A stretch of DNA of 11,411 nucleotides from Desulfovibrio sp. Its GTDB lineage: Bacteria > Desulfobacterota > Desulfovibrionia > Desulfovibrionales > Desulfovibrionaceae. How positions within the stretch are numbered: position 1 is the first letter of the stretch; every line of letters begins with the position of its first letter. The stretch is taken from assembly GCA_009773975.1 (NCBI GenBank), contig VSMX01000070.1, positions 266-11,676 on the forward strand. Direction: 5' to 3'. The notes under the pieces were generated by a model that was not told the DNA's origin, made no database searches, and worked only from the letters and a program-made list of their open reading frames with translations. Of this stretch, positions 1 through 5,321 are shown in pieces. The position numbers and the translations under genes are program-made.

Positions 1-1326
1 GGCCGGCCCAATCCAGTTGGCGGAAGTCCAGTATTTGCGGCCCTCGTAAAAGCCCAGTTTGGGGGAAAGATTTTCGATGTCATCGGCAAGACCAAGGAAG
101 TTGCGCAAGTAGGCTTCCTCGATGACCAGCTCCCAAATCGGCTGGGTGTAAAGGCGGGAAAACCAGGAACGGTAAAAAGAATATGTTTTCCAGGCTTCGT
201 TGATGGCGGCGCGCATGGACGAGTAGGTGGTGCGGGAATAATCCCTGGTCAGGCTCTCGTAGGGAATGGACAGCATGGCCGCGATCGAGCGCTGGACTAT
301 CTCGATGAAAGTCCCGAAAGTTGTCGAAGGCCGCTTTGACTCCAGGATGTAGGGCTTTTCGTTGGGCTTGCCGAAAATGACGTTTCCGGGGCGTACCTTC
401 AGGGCGCGCTCTTCGGGAGCAGCATCCTGTCCGGCGTTACTGCCCATCTGCTGTTTGAGGATTTCGGCGTCGCCATTTTCGATGGCGATAAATAGCGGCA
501 GGCTGGCCGCGATGACCTGGGCGAAAAGCTCGGAGTCGATGGCGTCGTTCAGGTTGCGAAACAGGCTCATGCCCGGCGAAAAAATCGAGTGGCCGCGCGT
601 CTGTTCCTCTTCCTCGTAGCGGAAAAGATGGAAAACATTTTGTCGATGACCGATAAATGCCGGGCGGCGCTCAAAGTCGGAAGAAAAGAGGGCCTCGGTC
701 TCGACCGTCATCAGGGACGGCGGGGGGCAGGCTATCCAGTAGGCCACGGGGCGCCCGAATGAGGAAAACTCTATGCCGTCGCGGATTGCCAGATCCATGG
801 AAAGATCGGAGGGCGTCTGCAGGCGCGTCGGGGAAATATCCTGGATGGCCAGGAAAAATTGGCGCCCCTTGTCGGACATCATGACCGGCAAGTGTAGCAT
901 CTCTCCCATGCGCAAAATCGAAAGCATCCCGGCGTACTGGAGATCTTCAAAGTGGCCGATGCCGCGCGCGTGGGATTCGCGGCTCCATTCGGTAAAGGCC
1001 CATTCCATCTTTTCGCCGATGGTCCGGGCTTCCTCGCGGGAAATGCCCACTATGTCGTGCGGGATGACTGATTTTGGCACCAGGCCGGTGCCGATCGCGT
1101 TGTCGGCGATGGTGCGCGCCCCCGATCTGGCCGTCCAGTCGTTGGCGTAGAGGTCAGCGGCGCGCCCCTGGGAAACATTGCGCTCCCGCGCCATTGCATC
1201 GCGGGTTGAAATGAATTGCGAATACCAATTCGAGATAGTGCCGCGATACGATCCCGAATTGCGGGAAGGCTGGCGCACATTGGAGGAAATATCTACAGGC
1301 TTGCCGTACTGGTCCAGAACTGCCAT
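1..1326 (-). CDS. Phage portal protein, lambda gpB family (partial, C-terminus beyond left edge)
   Basis: The reading frame is open from an ATG at 1326 to base 1 (442 codons, no stop), so the C-terminus is missing. The portal forms the dodecameric ring at the capsid vertex through which the terminase pumps DNA and to which the neck attaches. Family signs that I can read are a VFHLFRYEEEEQTRG segment at residues 231-245, matching the 'HLF..-x-GQ-RG' signature of lambda-type portals, followed by a helical segment with LNDAIDSEL (259-267), and the TTYSSMRAAINEAW segment near 367-379, which matches the conserved 'YSS.R.A' block. Its ATG overlaps the stop of the preceding gene by one base (TGATG), with GGAGG eight bases upstream, so it is translationally coupled to the gpW-like gene. 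The usual family length is about 500 residues, so roughly 60 or more residues lie outside the window. Seen: frame, motifs, coupling. Inferred: head assembly role by family. Confidence 0.93.
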   Translation of the reverse strand, partial: MAVLDQYGKPVDISSNVRQPSRNSGSYRGTISNWYSQFISTRDAMARERNVSQGRAADLYANDWTARSGARTIADNAIGTGLVPKSVIPHDIVGISREEARTIGEKMEWAFTEWSRESHARGIGHFEDLQYAGMLSILRMGEMLHLPVMMSDKGRQFFLAIQDISPTRLQTPSDLSMDLAIRDGIEFSSFGRPVAYWIACPPPSLMTVETEALFSSDFERRPAFIGHRQNVFHLFRYEEEEQTRGHSIFSPGMSLFRNLNDAIDSELFAQVIAASLPLFIAIENGDAEILKQQMGSNAGQDAAPEERALKVRPGNVIFGKPNEKPYILESKRPSTTFGTFIEIVQRSIAAMLSIPYESLTRDYSRTTYSSMRAAINEAWKTYSFYRSWFSRLYTQPIWELVIEEAYLRNFLGLADDIENLSPKLGFYEGRKYWTSANWIGPA

Positions 1327-1556
1327 CAGAACGGCCTCCGGAAAACGGCGCGCCCAAGCCAGGGGCCGCTGCCGGATTCGAGCTCGGACAGTTTGTCCTG
1401 GAGTTTTCCGAGAGTTGCCTCAATTTCGTCCAGGTCATAACGGGTGAGCGTGCGGCCGCCAATAGTGTAACTTTTGCCGGTGGAGGCCCTTAGCCAGGCT
1501 TGTTTCCATGCGGCAATCAGCTCGCGCAGTTCGGGTTCGGTCCAGATGGAAGACAT
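1326..1556 (-). CDS. gpW/DUF6148-like small head-tail joining protein
   Basis: A 76-residue protein lies between the large terminase block and the portal, where lambda keeps gpW. The sequence has an N-terminal helix (ELRELIAAWKQAWLRASTG), a short hairpin-like GKSYTIGGRTLTR segment and a second helix (YDLDEIEATLGKLQDKLSEL). This matches the helix-hairpin-helix plan of gpW and of the DUF6148 proteins, whose hallmark is 'Y.IGGR.LTR.DL.EI'. By family it would close or stabilise the filled head and form the platform for tail attachment. I chose the ATG at 1556 (MSSIWTEPE). An ATG two codons upstream (1562) is equally possible, and neither has a strong ribosome binding site. The stop overlaps the portal start by one base. 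The C-terminal tail (GPWLGRAVFRRPF) is not recognisable. The family call is fairly sure; the exact role is inferred. Confidence 0.75.
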   Translation of the reverse strand: MSSIWTEPELRELIAAWKQAWLRASTGKSYTIGGRTLTRYDLDEIEATLGKLQDKLSELESGSGPWLGRAVFRRPF

Positions 1557-1591
1557 GAACATGCTGTTAGCACATTCAAAAACCTTTGTCG

Positions 1592-1632
1592 GTCACTACT
1601 GGCACTACTGGCACTATAGGCACTACTGGCAC
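1592..1632. repeat. Tandem 9-bp direct repeats (GGCACTACT unit)
   Basis: Four full units and a partial fifth run head to tail: a slightly altered first copy (TCACTACT), GGCACTACT at 1601, GGCACTATA at 1610, GGCACTACT at 1619 and a final GGCAC at 1628. They lie in the leader of the gpW-like gene, next to an A/T-only run at about 1633-1660. A 9-bp period next to AT-rich DNA suits an iteron cluster or an activator or repressor array for the head operon. Simple slippage expansion is also possible. The repeats do not encode protein on either strand. Confidence 0.8.
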
Positions 1633-1677
1633 AAAAAATTTTTATTTTTTTGAAAAAATTTGATGATTGGACTTGCC

Positions 1678-1706
1678 TTGCCAAATTGAAAGAGATTTTT
1701 TAGAAA
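1678..1706 (+). promoter_or_regulatory. Candidate sigma70 promoter of the small toxin-like gene
   Basis: TTGCCA (1678-1683, five of six -35 consensus bases), a 17-base spacer and TAGAAA (1701-1706, four of six -10 bases) precede the toxin-like ORF. The start of transcription would be near 1712-1714, giving a leader of about 30 bases that begins just before the hairpin covering the ribosome binding site. The same TAGAAA -10 box occurs in the tRNA promoter candidate at 10687-10692. Confidence 0.5.
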
Positions 1707-1720
1707 GACTTTCGCGGGGA

Positions 1721-1739
1721 CACCTCCCGAAAGGAGGTG
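1721..1739 (+). promoter_or_regulatory. Hairpin sequestering the toxin ribosome binding site
   Basis: CACCTCC (1721-1727) pairs perfectly with GGAGGTG (1733-1739) around a CGAAA loop. The 3' arm is itself the Shine-Dalgarno sequence of the ORF starting at 1743. In the RNA the ribosome binding site would be fully base-paired. Leader structures that block translation until the RNA is processed or refolded are a known feature of type I toxin mRNAs. Confidence 0.75.
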
Positions 1740-1742
1740 CCT

Positions 1743-1823
1743 ATGGAGCAATTCTTACTGAACTTGCTGGCTGGGGTAATATCCAGCGCCATAGTGGCCT
1801 GGGCTTTTAACCGACTTAAATAG
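1743..1823 (+). CDS. Putative type I toxin, Fst/Ldr-like small hydrophobic peptide
   Basis: This is a 26-codon ORF (ATG 1743, TAG 1821-1823) opposite in direction to the surrounding phage genes. The peptide starts MEQFLLN and continues as one predicted membrane helix, LLAGVISSAIVAWAFNRLK, ending in a charged tail. That plan, a short N-terminus, a single Ala/Ile/Val helix with a tryptophan near its end and then a basic N-R/K tail, matches the Fst/Ldr toxin superfamily. LdrD ends in a similar helix-W-basic tail. Such peptides insert in the inner membrane and cause growth arrest when produced in excess, and they normally are held down by a small antisense RNA. Support from context: a very strong Shine-Dalgarno site (AGGAGG, five bases from ATG) buried in a hairpin, a candidate promoter at 1678-1706, a 13-bp stem-loop right after the stop, a 12-bp repeat shared with the region beyond that stem, and a convergent promoter candidate. 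It is shorter than most family members and lacks the proline found in Fst. Homology is judged by eye. Confidence 0.65.
   Translation: MEQFLLNLLAGVISSAIVAWAFNRLK
1756..1767 (+). repeat. 12-bp direct repeat, copy a (inside toxin ORF)
   Basis: TACTGAACTTGC lies in codons 5-9 of the toxin-like ORF and recurs exactly at 1873-1884, on the other side of the terminator-like stem. An antisense RNA started from the right would carry the complement of the second copy and could pair with this one. This is the DRa/DRb arrangement known from the pAD1 par locus. Confidence 0.75.
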
Positions 1824-1824
1824 C

Positions 1825-1863
1825 GGAAGGCCCTGGGCAGTTTAGCCGCTCCCAGGGCCTTCC
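1825..1863. terminator. Strong stem-loop between toxin ORF and antisense promoter
   Basis: GGAAGGCCCTGGG (1825-1837) and CCCAGGGCCTTCC (1851-1863) form a perfect 13-bp stem with a 13-base loop, two bases after the toxin stop. It lies between the two convergent promoter candidates, where par-type loci keep a shared two-way terminator. A caution is that neither side has a good T-tract: the plus strand continues AAAAGTTTCT and the minus strand CGCTATTTAAG. Termination may be partial, or the stem may serve RNA stability or RNA-RNA pairing. Confidence 0.65.
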
Positions 1864-1872
1864 AAAAGTTTC

Positions 1873-1884
1873 TACTGAACTTGC
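1873..1884 (+). repeat. 12-bp direct repeat, copy b (beyond the stem-loop)
   Basis: TACTGAACTTGC is identical to 1756-1767 and lies outside any convincing coding sequence. Similarity extends a little on the left (TTCT-TACTG against TTTC-TACTG). Retention of this exact sequence in non-coding DNA is best explained by pairing with the toxin message. Confidence 0.75.
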
Positions 1885-1904
1885 GGGGGGCTCCCCGCAC
1901 TTTT

Positions 1905-1933
1905 CAGATATGTATTGCGCGAATGATTGTCAA
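1905..1933 (-). promoter_or_regulatory. Candidate promoter of the antisense RNA
   Basis: On the minus strand TTGACA (1928-1933, perfect -35) is followed after 17 bases by TATCTG (1905-1910, a weak three-of-six -10). It points into the toxin region. The -35 box overlaps the TGA stop (1930-1932) of the helix-turn-helix gene, so the promoter begins exactly where coding ends. Alternatives are that it serves the head operon as an internal promoter, or that it is a chance match. Confidence 0.45.
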
Positions 1934-2127
1934 GCATCCGGCAAAGACTTCTGCACGGCAAGCAAATCATTTTCATACACCCATAATCCCCTTTTACAGC
2001 CCTCCAACCTGTATGCCGGCAAAATACCTTTTTCAATAAGTCTGTAAAATTGACGTCGACTACAACCAAGAATTGAGCAGGCTTCCAGCCACCCTAATTT
2101 TCTCCCCTTGTCCACGCCCCTGTTCAT
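1930..2127 (-). CDS. Small helix-turn-helix DNA-binding protein (excisionase/MerR-like)
   Basis: A 65-residue protein. Residues 12-56 form a typical winged helix-turn-helix of the HTH_17/excisionase type. It starts GWLEACSILGCSRRQFYRLI, a 'WL...A..LG.S...FYRLI' helix pair, followed by EKGILPAYRLEGCKRGLWVY, the wing, and the closing helix (ENDLLAVQK). The start is set by its overlap with the terminase end: AGGAGATGAGATG supplies a Shine-Dalgarno site (AGGAG) that overlaps the terminase TGA stop, with the ATG at 2127. Proteins of this size and fold act as excisionases, small regulators or DNA-binding parts of small terminases (lambda Nu1 has a related fold). Its place right after the large terminase gene suggests a packaging or late-regulatory DNA-binding role, but the target is unknown. 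The basic N-terminus (NRGVDKGRK) would suit DNA contact. Confidence 0.7.
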   Translation of the reverse strand: MNRGVDKGRKLGWLEACSILGCSRRQFYRLIEKGILPAYRLEGCKRGLWVYENDLLAVQKSLPDA

Positions 2128-2128
2128 C

Positions 2129-4159
2129 TCATCTCCTGAAATTGGCTAGTCTTTCAGACAAACTCATGGCCACGCGCGGTTCGTTCTTTTTGGACTTCGG
2201 TTTTGGCTCCTCGCCCGGCAAGGGTATATGGCGCACATTGAGAATATAGGCCAGGGCAAGCGCCATTGTCTCGCAGTCCCAGTAGTGGTTGGGACGCCGG
2301 GCCGGATTATCCCAGATCTCTTTTTCATCGTCCCAGACTTCAGCGCACATTTCGCGCGCGTACTGCTCAAGTTCGTTCTTTTCATTGCTGTGCAGGTGGA
2401 ACGCGCCCGGATCAGACGGAGCGATGGCCATTTTGGCCGCAAGATCGGACTTGAAGAAAGTCGTGTCGCAGCGCCAGAGGTTGAGACCGCCCGGGATGCG
2501 GATCTTGCCGCCGCGCGCGCCCGGGAAATACTCCTGCGGCGCGATGTTGTAGGGCTGGCTCGGGCTTCTTGTGCCCTGCCAGGGAAAGACGCGTCCGCGA
2601 TTCCTGATGGCCCAGGCATAGACCTGGCGGGTGCGGCCGCCCATCGCGTCGATCATGCAGGCGCGCACCTTGTAGCGCTGACCATCGGGCGTCAGGTAGT
2701 CGTTTTGCCACAAGATTTCGTTGAGCGCGGAAAAATTGGGGGCCATGCCGCACTGGATGAGCCAGGACTCTTCCGTGTCGCCAAAGCCGAAAGCCCGGAT
2801 CACATAGCGGAAGTAGCCGTTTTTTTCGTCCTGCCCCTGGGTATCGACACCGGCCAGGATGCAGGCCACGCGGGCCCTGCCGTCCACCGGGCCGGGAACC
2901 GCGCCGCGCGGCCGGTCATCACAGAGCGCCAGCACGGAGTCCTCGCTGCGGGCGGCAAGGTCTTCCTTCCAGGGCTCGGCCTTGTACTGGTTTTGCAGGT
3001 TTTTGAGGTCTTCCAGTTTTCCGGTTTCCCTGTACTTGATGGCAGCTGATGCCACTTCCGACAGGCTGACAAAGTAGGAAAGCCAGGCCGGCACATGAAA
3101 GCCCACTTTCAGCGGCTTGTGGGCCGCGATGTGCGCGAAAAGCCCAAGCCCGGTCGTCCGCTCGCGCCACTCCCCCTTGCGCACGGCGCGGTCGCGATCC
3201 GCGTCATCCCAGACAGCGCCGCAGTGCTCGCAGGGATAGGTGGCCACGCGGCGGGACAAGACTTCCTCCGCCTTCGGGCAGGCATCGGTTCCCTTGCCCG
3301 GCCAGTCGATGCGCTCAAAGCTCATAAGCTGGAACATCCCGCAATGGGGGCAGCGCACCCAGTAGTCGAACCGGGCGTTGGCCTCCTCGGAAAAAGCCTT
3401 CCAGATCGGGCCATCCTCTGTCGTGGGAGTGGAGATCTTCAGGATATGCCGGCGGCTGCGCCAGGTTGTGGTGCGCTTTTCGGCCAGGGATTCCGACGAG
3501 GCCTCGTTTTTGGGATTCTGGTACTTGTCCAGCTCGTCAAGAATGAGTGTGCGGATAGGCTTGTTGCCCAGCCTGCTGACAGAGCCAGACCAGCCAAGGT
3601 AAATCGGCATGTGGGCCAGGTTGATGCGCAGGGACGAGACATCATCGCCATAGCCGGTCATGTAGTCGGCAAGGCGGGGGCTTGAGGTGATCATGGGGAT
3701 GATGCGGTCGCGCGCGTTTTCCCTGGCCGTGATTTCATCCGGAAAAACATACATGACCGGGCCAGGAGACCTGTCTATGCACCAGCCGACCAGGTTGTGA
3801 CCGGATTCGGATCCGCCGGTTTGCGGGCTCTTGCAGATGATGACGGTTTCGATGCCCGGCGTGCCGGCCGCGTCCATGATCCCGGCCAGATAGGGCGTGA
3901 AAAGATTTTTCCACTTGCCGGGGATGGAGGACATTTCGAGAATCCGGAAACGCTCGGCCCATTCGCTGATCCTGATTGGCTTGCGGCGGCGCATGATTTT
4001 TCTTTCTCCCTTTGAAAATGAAAATTTTATGGCGCCGCCATTGGCCGCAAGATGCGCGGCCAGATCGGCGGCGACTTTTGGCGAAAGCCAGGAAGGCACG
4101 GCGCAGACGATGCGCCGCGCCTGTGGGACTGCCTGCGTGGGCACAAGCGTGGGTAGCAT
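2129..4159 (-). CDS. Phage terminase large subunit, GpA family
   Basis: This 676-residue protein is the ATP-driven DNA-packaging motor and end-cutting nuclease. ATPase half: SEWAERFRIL (65-74) and the GKWKNLFTPYLAGIMDA entry region (81-97), the adenine/Walker A-like CKSPQTGGSES (109-119), and Walker B TLILDE (204-209). A zinc-binding insertion follows with CPHC (270-273) and CEHC (310-313). Nuclease half: GVDTQGQDE (437-445), CMIDAMGG (501-508) and NHYWDCETMALALAYI (624-639), supplying the acidic metal ligands D439, D504 and D628. The motif order and length match the GpA family (PF05876). The chosen ATG (4159) overlaps the stop of the zinc-ribbon gene (TAATG). A second plausible start is the ATG at 3994 (MRRRKPIRISEW), which has AGGGAG upstream; the first 55 residues lack a recognisable domain. 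Its stop supplies part of the ribosome binding site of the next gene. Confidence 0.95.
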   Translation of the reverse strand: MLPTLVPTQAVPQARRIVCAVPSWLSPKVAADLAAHLAANGGAIKFSFSKGERKIMRRRKPIRISEWAERFRILEMSSIPGKWKNLFTPYLAGIMDAAGTPGIETVIICKSPQTGGSESGHNLVGWCIDRSPGPVMYVFPDEITARENARDRIIPMITSSPRLADYMTGYGDDVSSLRINLAHMPIYLGWSGSVSRLGNKPIRTLILDELDKYQNPKNEASSESLAEKRTTTWRSRRHILKISTPTTEDGPIWKAFSEEANARFDYWVRCPHCGMFQLMSFERIDWPGKGTDACPKAEEVLSRRVATYPCEHCGAVWDDADRDRAVRKGEWRERTTGLGLFAHIAAHKPLKVGFHVPAWLSYFVSLSEVASAAIKYRETGKLEDLKNLQNQYKAEPWKEDLAARSEDSVLALCDDRPRGAVPGPVDGRARVACILAGVDTQGQDEKNGYFRYVIRAFGFGDTEESWLIQCGMAPNFSALNEILWQNDYLTPDGQRYKVRACMIDAMGGRTRQVYAWAIRNRGRVFPWQGTRSPSQPYNIAPQEYFPGARGGKIRIPGGLNLWRCDTTFFKSDLAAKMAIAPSDPGAFHLHSNEKNELEQYAREMCAEVWDDEKEIWDNPARRPNHYWDCETMALALAYILNVRHIPLPGEEPKPKSKKNEPRVAMSLSERLANFRR

Positions 4160-4473
4160 TATTCCCAGCCCTCGGCGACATTCACGTCACCATCGGCCGG
4201 CACGCCGTGCTTTTTCCGCAAACGTTCCCAGCAGGCTTCACAGCGATAATTGGTTGTGGGCTTGCCGCAATCGTGGCAGTGCCGCTTCGCGGCAGTCCTG
4301 GTGGCCTGCATTTCCGCAAGATCATCCATCTGTCTTTTTTTCTCCACGTCCAGCAGGCGCTTGCGGCAAAGAGAGCAGAAGGCAAATTCTGTCCTTATCG
4401 GTTTGCCGCAGCGCTTGCAGACCTTGCGGCTTTGGGCGTCCGGGCGGCCATCACTGGTTTGAGCTGTTTCCAT
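4159..4473 (-). CDS. Double zinc-ribbon protein between terminase subunits
   Basis: A 104-residue protein with two CxxC...CxxC modules. The first is CKRCGKPIRTEFAFCSLC (19-36) and the second is CHDCGKPTTNYRCEAC, starting near residue 66. A charged helical linker (RKRLLDVEKKRQMDDLAEMQ) separates them. Paired knuckles of this type bind zinc and usually support protein or nucleic acid contacts. I do not know a named function. The start at 4473 has CGGAG nine bases upstream and overlaps the end of the small terminase candidate by 23 bases, and its stop overlaps the large terminase start by one base. Such tight packing between the two terminase genes suggests a packaging-linked accessory protein, perhaps bridging subunits or DNA. 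The tail (ADGDVNVAEGWE) is acidic. Confidence 0.75.
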   Translation of the reverse strand: METAQTSDGRPDAQSRKVCKRCGKPIRTEFAFCSLCRKRLLDVEKKRQMDDLAEMQATRTAAKRHCHDCGKPTTNYRCEACWERLRKKHGVPADGDVNVAEGWE

Positions 4474-5185
4474 CTTGATTTTCTCCGGTAAAAGAAACTT
4501 CGATTTCCATTTCGCGGCTGTACTCGCTCATGGCCTCATCCAGAAAATTTTCCAGCATTTCCACGAAGGCGGCGGATTTTTTGGGGTTGCCCTCGACCAG
4601 GGCAATCAGGTCAAGATTGCGGGCCTCGATTGCCGTCTTGAGGCTCGAGGCCAGGGTGGCCGCGCGCCCGGCAAGCTCAAGATGCACCCTCTCCTTTGGC
4701 ACGAACTTGCCCTGGGCAACGGCCAGGGCAAACTCCTCCTTTTTGGCCACGGCCTCGATGCGGCGGATTTCGGCCTCTTCCTTGCGGCGCTGGCGGTCTG
4801 CCGCGCGTTCCGCCACAGGGTCGAGCGTGCCGGACATGGCCACGCTGGCAAGGTAGCGGTCAACATCGCGCTGCTTGAATGTGCCGTCTGGCTGCTTCTT
4901 GAGCCGGCCCTTCTGGATGTCCAGATAAAGCTTGGACTTGCCCAGCTTACGGCCGGATTCTTCGGCATAGGCCAATACCGCTTTGTAATCTTTGAAAGCT
5001 GTCTTTGTCTGCATTGCGTCCCTCAACATTTTGTCTGCGCGGTCCAATGCAGCAAGGTTCACAGCGGAAGGATCACCTTTGACCCTACGCTTGGCCTCTT
5101 CCTTGGCTTTCAACAAAAAAGGTATATCCGTGCCGGAACTTCGTTCAAGCAAGGCATCCAAATTCTTTTGTTCGTTTTCCGCCAT
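4451..5185 (-). CDS. Probable terminase small subunit (DNA-recognition subunit)
   Basis: A 244-residue protein. Residues 65-112 look like a winged helix-turn-helix (YAEESGRKLGKSKLYLDIQK, then a GRLKKQPDG wing, then TFKQRDVDRYL), which is the fold that small terminases use to bind the cos or pac site. A highly charged coiled coil follows (about 126-160, RQRRKEEAEIRRIEAVAKKE), then a helical domain (163-224) with VPKERVHLELAGRAATLASS. This order (HTH, coiled coil, helical assembly region) is what phage small terminases of the Nu1 kind show. I chose the ATG at 5185 because AAGGAAG sits just upstream. An ATG at 5233 would add 16 residues but has no ribosome binding site. It precedes the zinc-ribbon and GpA genes, the usual terS-terL order, and follows two strong hairpins that could be its recognition site. 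Similar proteins in my memory come from Desulfovibrio-type prophages. Confidence 0.72.
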   Translation of the reverse strand: MAENEQKNLDALLERSSGTDIPFLLKAKEEAKRRVKGDPSAVNLAALDRADKMLRDAMQTKTAFKDYKAVLAYAEESGRKLGKSKLYLDIQKGRLKKQPDGTFKQRDVDRYLASVAMSGTLDPVAERAADRQRRKEEAEIRRIEAVAKKEEFALAVAQGKFVPKERVHLELAGRAATLASSLKTAIEARNLDLIALVEGNPKKSAAFVEMLENFLDEAMSEYSREMEIEVSFTGENQDGNSSNQ

Positions 5186-5237
5186 AGTTCTTCCTTGCAT
5201 CCAGCCGCGCCGGTTCTTGACTAAATCAGTCATGGGA

Positions 5238-5275
5238 GGCTAGGCTGGACAGGTGTTGGTGTGTCCGGCCTAGCC
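5238..5275. promoter_or_regulatory. Long stem-loop upstream of small terminase gene
   Basis: GGCTAGGC-T-GGACA (5238-5251) pairs with TGTCC-G-GCCTAGCC (5262-5275), giving 14 pairs with one T-G wobble around a 10-base loop. It lies in the gap between the methyltransferase and small terminase genes. It could be part of a packaging recognition site, a processing hairpin in the operon mRNA or part of a terminator pair. Confidence 0.65.
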
Positions 5276-5287
5276 AGATGCCTTCAC

Positions 5288-5321
5288 AGGGGCAGCGTCG
5301 CTACCGCTGCCCCTCCTTTTT
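5288..5321 (+). terminator. Intrinsic terminator-like hairpin facing the methyltransferase gene
   Basis: AGGGGCAGCG (5288-5297) and CGCTGCCCCT (5305-5314) form a perfect 10-bp stem with a 7-base loop, then CC and TTTTT (5317-5321). The T-run is on the plus strand and overlaps the methyltransferase stop codon, so this would stop plus-strand (antisense) transcription, not the phage operon. There is no plus-strand gene before it, so its purpose is unclear. Confidence 0.6.

Larger units (their letters stand above)
1825..1899 (-). ncRNA. Predicted antisense RNA antitoxin (par RNA II-like)
   Basis: A transcript from the promoter candidate at 1905-1933 would start near 1898. It would fold a 6-bp hairpin (GCGGGG/CCCCGC, 1883-1898), expose the complement of the 12-bp repeat (1873-1884) and end in the strong stem at 1825-1863, giving about 75 nucleotides. 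That is the size and plan of the pAD1 par antitoxin RNA: hairpin, repeat complement, shared terminator. The 5' hairpin overlaps the first two bases of the repeat. No transcript is proven; the ends are inferred from promoter and stem positions. Confidence 0.5.

Noticed and set aside
1592..1632. 9-bp repeats as a CRISPR array
   Set aside because: The units are adjacent, with no spacers of 25-40 bases, and are far too short for CRISPR repeats.
2228..3049. Long plus-strand open frame opposite the large terminase
   Set aside because: It is antisense to an unmistakable GpA gene, and its peptide shows no domain and the Ala/Gly/Arg-rich look of a shadow frame.
4475..5224. 249-codon plus-strand frame opposite the small terminase
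   Set aside because: It mirrors the terS gene, has no family features and starts without a ribosome binding site.
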